From positions 1 to 25,787 of the forward strand of contig DATGHS010000551.1 of assembly GCA_035307785.1 (NCBI GenBank): a DNA stretch of 25,787 nucleotides, read 5' to 3'. Source of the DNA: DATGHS01 sp035307785 (GTDB lineage Bacteria; Planctomycetota; Planctomycetia; Gemmatales; Gemmataceae). Shown one piece after another: positions 22,416-25,787 of the stretch. The number at the start of each line of letters is the position of its first letter. Positions within the stretch are counted from its first letter, which is position 1. The position numbers and the translations under genes are program-made. The notes below the pieces were generated by a model. It ran no database searches, was not told the DNA's origin, and worked only from the letters and a program-made list of their open reading frames with translations.

Positions 22416-24023
22416 CTACTTTTTCGCCGGCACCGGCATTCGCACCGCCAGATCATCTCCCGGCGGCATATCGTCCGGCCCACGGCCGCCGTCATCTTTG
22501 CCATCCACGCCGACGCTGTAAAGCAGATAGCCGTTGTCGTTGGGCCGATAAATGAGCGGCTTGCCAGAAAAGATGTCGAGTTGAACTTCGGACAGATACT
22601 CCGGCGCGAGATCCTGCAGTTCCTTCGGATAATGACCGTGTTCGCGCTGATACCATTCTAGGGCAAAAGCGATGAGGACGTTGTTGCTGATTTGCTGGGC
22701 ACGGTCGGCAGCGTTCATCCATTTGGTGGGAAGGCCGGGCATCATCAAGCATATCAGATTATCGCCGACCCACCTTCCGCGCTCATCACCCAATTCAATT
22801 ACTGCCTGCTTCCATTCATTCAAGACCTTTTCCTTGAGCGCTCTCAAGTCCGCCTCGATTTGATTTGTCTGCTTGACCCGCTCAATCCGCGTTCGTGAGC
22901 ACAAGGCGTCGATGCGGTCAAACCAGCGATTGATGTTCCGTAGCGCCGGGTCCCAATCCACGTCCTCAAGAAAGGATTCCTGAAGCGGGCTGGCCCTAAC
23001 GCCCCTCGTGTCGGCTCCGGCCAAACCCTCCAAGTAGGAGATTCCGTGGCGATCGATCATGAACAGCTCGTCAAGAACCAGGAACCTCTCGCCGTTAGGC
23101 ACGGGATCGACACCGTCGAGCCACCAAAAGCCCTCAAGAAACTTTTGCAAGCAGATTTCAAGCTGCTTAGCATCCGGTTTCGCGCTTGCTAGAAACGCTA
23201 GGTCGGCCTCGGCCGCGATCTTATCGACAGCAAATCCGTTGAGCAATTCGATTTGAGTAGCTCCGCGCCTTACCATTCGCCCTATATTGTGACAGGCAAG
23301 CAGATCCCGCCAAGCGGCCGCCTGATCACCCTGGCTGGTGTACAGCATGGCGCGAGCCGCCAATGCCTTCGCCAGCTCACGAAATACCCGCAACAAAATG
23401 CGCGTTCCCAGAATACTAGCGCGACCCCTGGGCGATACCTCCGGCACAAGCGGTGAGAGGTATCCCCATTCAGCCGCGGCCACCAAAGCCAACGGTCGCT
23501 CGTTGGCCTTTAGCCAGGCATCTAGCTGCGGGTGTTCACTCGGCTTCCAGGGCCTCTTGCCACATTCGACTAACTCCAATTCCAAACGCGTGGCAAGTTT
23601 TTCAGCGTCGACCCCAGACTGGTCCTTCAAGTAATGCTTGAGGTCGACGAAATACTCGCCTTTCTCCGGTGGCGCTTCAATTTCCAGCCAGCGAAAGTAC
23701 TCCTTCGGCACCAACCACCCGTCTGGTCGGGGCCCAATGGCTTTCCATAACAACGAAATTGAATCCTTTTGCGGGCTAACGCCGGTGCACATTTTTGTGT
23801 TGAGAGCCGTCACATAATCCGGGTAGCCGTCCTTATCAAGCGGCTCGGTAATGTAAGTGGTTTCCTTGCTGATGGTGAACTTGCCATGCGCGTTCTTTGG
23901 CGTGTTGGCGACCGCGTTGCTTGCGGGCGTGCTGGATCTGGGCTTTTGACCTGGAGAGCGCCAGCAGCCAAGAACGGCAATAGCTGCGACCAGCAGTGTA
24001 AGAACGGGCCGATATATTTTCAT
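22416..24023 (-). CDS. large lipoprotein of unknown function
   Basis: A protein of 535 residues; function not recognised. It begins MKIYRPVLTLLVAAIAVLGC, a lipoprotein signal with Cys20 as the modified residue, followed by a Ser/Pro/Asn linker. The middle is a mostly helical soluble region (for example RELAKALAARAMLYTSQGDQ, a segment resembling a helical repeat). The C-terminal part (EWYQREHGHYPKELQDLAPE, then DIFSGKPLIYR and GYLLYSVGVDGKDDGG) matches a tail I recall from many planctomycete lipoproteins, with some likeness to the C-terminal part of type II pseudopilins. It probably sits on a membrane facing the periplasm. It is transcribed alone, divergent from the dipeptidase and convergent to scpA. 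Confidence 0.88.
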   Translation of the reverse strand: MKIYRPVLTLLVAAIAVLGCWRSPGQKPRSSTPASNAVANTPKNAHGKFTISKETTYITEPLDKDGYPDYVTALNTKMCTGVSPQKDSISLLWKAIGPRPDGWLVPKEYFRWLEIEAPPEKGEYFVDLKHYLKDQSGVDAEKLATRLELELVECGKRPWKPSEHPQLDAWLKANERPLALVAAAEWGYLSPLVPEVSPRGRASILGTRILLRVFRELAKALAARAMLYTSQGDQAAAWRDLLACHNIGRMVRRGATQIELLNGFAVDKIAAEADLAFLASAKPDAKQLEICLQKFLEGFWWLDGVDPVPNGERFLVLDELFMIDRHGISYLEGLAGADTRGVRASPLQESFLEDVDWDPALRNINRWFDRIDALCSRTRIERVKQTNQIEADLRALKEKVLNEWKQAVIELGDERGRWVGDNLICLMMPGLPTKWMNAADRAQQISNNVLIAFALEWYQREHGHYPKELQDLAPEYLSEVQLDIFSGKPLIYRPNDNGYLLYSVGVDGKDDGGRGPDDMPPGDDLAVRMPVPAKK

Positions 24024-24096
24024 GCTGCTAGGATACTCCAGCCGTCGGCATAGGGCGAGCGTTGCTTGAAATGCACGCCGAATCCGCTATGGCAAG

Positions 24097-24156
24097 CGTA
24101 GAACGGAATTTATTCCGTTCGCGTCCCTCCTTGAACGGAATAAATTCCGTTCTACG
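24097..24156. repeat. perfect 24-bp inverted repeat upstream of the dipeptidase
   Basis: 24097-24120 and 24133-24156 are exact reverse complements, spaced by 12 bases. Each arm is itself nearly palindromic (GAACGGAAT / ATTCCGTTC). It lies in the 159-bp divergent gap, 26 bases before the dipeptidase ATG. It may be a dispersed repeat or an operator; no convincing promoter was found beside it. Confidence 0.85.
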
Positions 24157-24182
24157 TTCATCGGGCTCGCCGGAAATTCGCC

Positions 24183-25274
24183 ATGCTCGTCTTCGACGCA
24201 CACCTCGATCTCGCCTGGAATGCTATCGACTGGAACCGCGACTTGCTGCTGCCCGTGGCCGACATTCGCCGGCTGGAGCGCGAAGCCGGCATGAAGCAGA
24301 AGGCGCGTGGGGAAAGCACGGTTTCGTTCCCAGAGCTGCGCCGCGGCAAGGTTTGCACCTTCATCGCCACGCTGCTGGCCCGGCTCATGCGGCCGGATGC
24401 CATGCCGGCCATTCAACGCTACACGAACATGACCGCCGCCTATGCCGCCGCCTACGGCCAGCTGTACTATTACCTCGGCCTCGAACAACAAGGCGTGTTG
24501 CGCTTCATCAAGGATTGGCCTACGTTAGAAGCGCACGTGAACGAATGGAAACAATCGGCAATCGGCAATCGGCAAGCAACAATTCCTCTCGGTTTCATCC
24601 TCAGCATGGAAGGCGCCGATCCGGTGCTGAATCCAGAACAGATCGACGAATGGTGGGAAGCCGGCCTGCGGATTATCGGCCCGGCCCACTATGGCGTGAG
24701 CCCGTATGCCCACGGCACCGCCACCGAAGGCGGCTTGTTCCCGCCCGGCAAACCTTTGCTGCGCGCGATGGAGCGCGTGGGCATGATCCTCGACGTGACG
24801 CACCTGGCCGACCAGAGCTTCGACGAGGCCATGGACTCGTTTGGCGGCCACGTGCTGGCCAGCCATCACAATTGCCGGGCCCTGGTGCCCGACCAACGGC
24901 AACTGACCGACGCGCAGATCAAGCTGCTGATTTCGCGCGGGGCGGTGATCGGCGCCGCGTTCGATGACTGGATGCTGCACCCCGGCTGGATTCGCGGCAC
25001 CACCATGCCGAAAGAAGCCGGCGTGAATCTGGAGCGCGTGGTCGATCATATCGACCACGTCTGCCAGCTGGCCGGAAATGCGAAACATAGCGCCATCGGC
25101 ACCGACCTCGACGGCGGCTTCGGCCGCGAGCAGTCGCCGTACGATCTCGACACGATTGCGGATTTGCAGAAGCTGCCCGAATTGCTGCGCAAGCGCGGCT
25201 ACAAGGAAATTGACATCGAAGGCATCATGCACGGCAACTGGCTGCGCTTCTTCCGCGAAGCGTGGGCAAAGTAA
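24183..25274 (+). CDS. membrane dipeptidase (peptidase M19) family metallohydrolase
   Basis: A binuclear-zinc amidohydrolase-fold enzyme of 363 residues, related to renal dipeptidase, expected to cleave dipeptides (often with a D-residue). Zinc-ligand motifs are His7 and Asp9 (VFDAHLDLAW), bridging Glu143 (LSMEGADPV), His207 (LDVTHLADQSF), His228 (LASHHNCRAL), with catalytic-site Asp308 (GTDLDGGFG). There is no signal peptide, so it is probably cytoplasmic. A tandem triple heptamer (24553-24573) adds residues QSAIGNRQ (124-131) just before the conserved LGFILSMEG strand, probably an in-frame repeat in a surface loop. It starts at ATG 24183; no strong Shine-Dalgarno is visible. Confidence 0.92.
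   Translation: MLVFDAHLDLAWNAIDWNRDLLLPVADIRRLEREAGMKQKARGESTVSFPELRRGKVCTFIATLLARLMRPDAMPAIQRYTNMTAAYAAAYGQLYYYLGLEQQGVLRFIKDWPTLEAHVNEWKQSAIGNRQATIPLGFILSMEGADPVLNPEQIDEWWEAGLRIIGPAHYGVSPYAHGTATEGGLFPPGKPLLRAMERVGMILDVTHLADQSFDEAMDSFGGHVLASHHNCRALVPDQRQLTDAQIKLLISRGAVIGAAFDDWMLHPGWIRGTTMPKEAGVNLERVVDHIDHVCQLAGNAKHSAIGTDLDGGFGREQSPYDLDTIADLQKLPELLRKRGYKEIDIEGIMHGNWLRFFREAWAK
24553..24573 (+). repeat. AATCGGC heptamer repeated three times within the dipeptidase gene
   Basis: Three exact copies of AATCGGC in a row, 21 bp or seven codons, which keeps the frame. The following AAGCAAC continues the same style of sequence. Confidence 0.85.
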
Positions 25275-25282
25275 AAACCAGT

Positions 25283-25362
25283 TCACCGTGAAGACGCAAA
25301 GAACGCAAAGAAATCAAGAAAAAGAAGCCGATTGCTTTGCGTCCTATGCGTCTTTGCGGTGA
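25283..25362. repeat. inverted repeat between convergent dipeptidase and glycosyltransferase genes
   Basis: Arms 25283-25310 (TCACCGTGAAGACGCAAAG and onward) and 25335-25362 (CTTTGCGTCC to GCGGTGA) are inverted complements with four mismatches. The centre is A-rich. It fills the gap and may act as a bidirectional transcript end. I recall GACGCAAAGAACGCAAAG words from many planctomycete gaps. Confidence 0.7.
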
Positions 25363-25367
25363 TTTCG

Positions 25368-25787
25368 TCAGGCGGCGCGTGCCGTGACATTTGCTGCTGC
25401 ACAGTTCAGCCAGACCTGTTCCAGTCGCTCGGACAGCATCTCCCAATCATAGCGCTCCAGCACCTTGCGTCGCCCGGCTTCCGCTTGCTCACGCATGCGC
25501 TCCGGATTGCGGATGCCTGCAATGAGCGCTTCGGCCATTGGCTCCACGCCGTCCACGATGTCGAGATGCTTTTCCGCCTCCAGTTCCAGCCCCTCGGCGC
25601 CGATCTTCGTGGAAACCACCGGCAATCCGCTGGCCAGCGATTCGAGAATCTTGAGCCGCGAGCCACCGCCGATGCGCAGCGGCACTGCCATCACGCCGGC
25701 TTTGGCGATAAAGGGCCGCACGTCGGGCACGCTGCCATGTAATTCCACTCCGGGGCGATTGGCCGCGTGTTGCCGCAGCCATGCGGG
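25368..25787 (-). CDS. glycosyltransferase (group 1/GT4), N-terminus cut by window edge
   Basis: The C-terminal 139 residues of a GT-B glycosyltransferase, open to the right edge, reading PAWLRQHAANRPGVELHGSV at the border. The nucleotide-sugar site is clear: VMAVPLRIGGGSRLKILESL followed by ASGLPVVSTKIGAEGLE, with the conserved Glu of the E-x7-E motif. The closing helix ERYDWEMLSERLEQVW is typical. A GTG at 25748 is inside the domain and is not the real start. Donor and acceptor are unknown; like the gene at 17871 it may serve surface-sugar synthesis. Confidence 0.9.
   Translation of the reverse strand, partial: PAWLRQHAANRPGVELHGSVPDVRPFIAKAGVMAVPLRIGGGSRLKILESLASGLPVVSTKIGAEGLELEAEKHLDIVDGVEPMAEALIAGIRNPERMREQAEAGRRKVLERYDWEMLSERLEQVWLNCAAANVTARAA

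Noticed and set aside
1..25787. tRNA, rRNA or riboswitch
   Set aside because: No cloverleaf, rRNA signature or known riboswitch core was seen on reading the gaps; this was by eye only, so small RNAs could be missed.

Overview
The window looks like chromosomal DNA of a planctomycete, probably of the Pirellula type. This is inferred from GC-rich coding, planctomycete-style lipoproteins with a GG-x-V-x-x-x-DGSV type tail or an SGKPL...YSVG type tail, a Tyr-rich secreted protein, and gaps filled with palindromic repeats. No rRNA or tRNA gene was seen, so the taxonomy is not proven.

Positions 1-16641, minus strand: a complete 14-subunit respiratory complex I (NADH:quinone oxidoreductase) operon in canonical order, nuoA-B-C-D-E-F-G-H-I-J-K-L-M-N, read from about 16640 down to 425. 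Separate nuoC and nuoD genes and the NADH-input module (nuoE, F, G) are all present, so this should be the full NADH-oxidising enzyme. Two extra genes ride in it: a small planctomycete-type lipoprotein between nuoF and nuoG, and a phosphotransferase (APH-type kinase fold) whose start lies 3 bases after the nuoN stop and which runs off the left edge. A good sigma70-type promoter (TTGACG, 16 bp, TATACT) lies about 110 bp upstream of nuoA. The leader behind it contains a terminator-like hairpin with eight U's and then a second hairpin before the ribosome binding site.

Positions 16786-17281: tandem hairpins and a GNAT acetyltransferase on the minus strand. Positions 17379-22322, plus strand: a Tyr-rich secreted protein, a family-4 glycosyltransferase, a trypsin-like protease with two PDZ domains, a TIM-barrel sugar isomerase/epimerase, and scpA (chromosome segregation). 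Positions 22416-24023, minus: a large lipoprotein of unknown function. Positions 24183-25274, plus: a membrane-dipeptidase (M19) family metallohydrolase. Positions 25368-25787, minus: the C-terminal part of another glycosyltransferase, cut by the right edge.

The most unusual feature is the repeat content. Nearly every gap between nuo genes that is longer than about 35 bp holds a palindrome, from about ten sequence families. One family stands out: a fixed 10-nt loop (GAGTCTTCGA or its complement) closed by 9-bp stems whose sequences differ between copies but stay paired. It occurs at least eight times, including once in frame inside the glycosyltransferase. Two other repeats also appear to be in frame inside genes (lipoprotein signal region, dipeptidase), and several repeats supply or abut the stop codon of the preceding gene.
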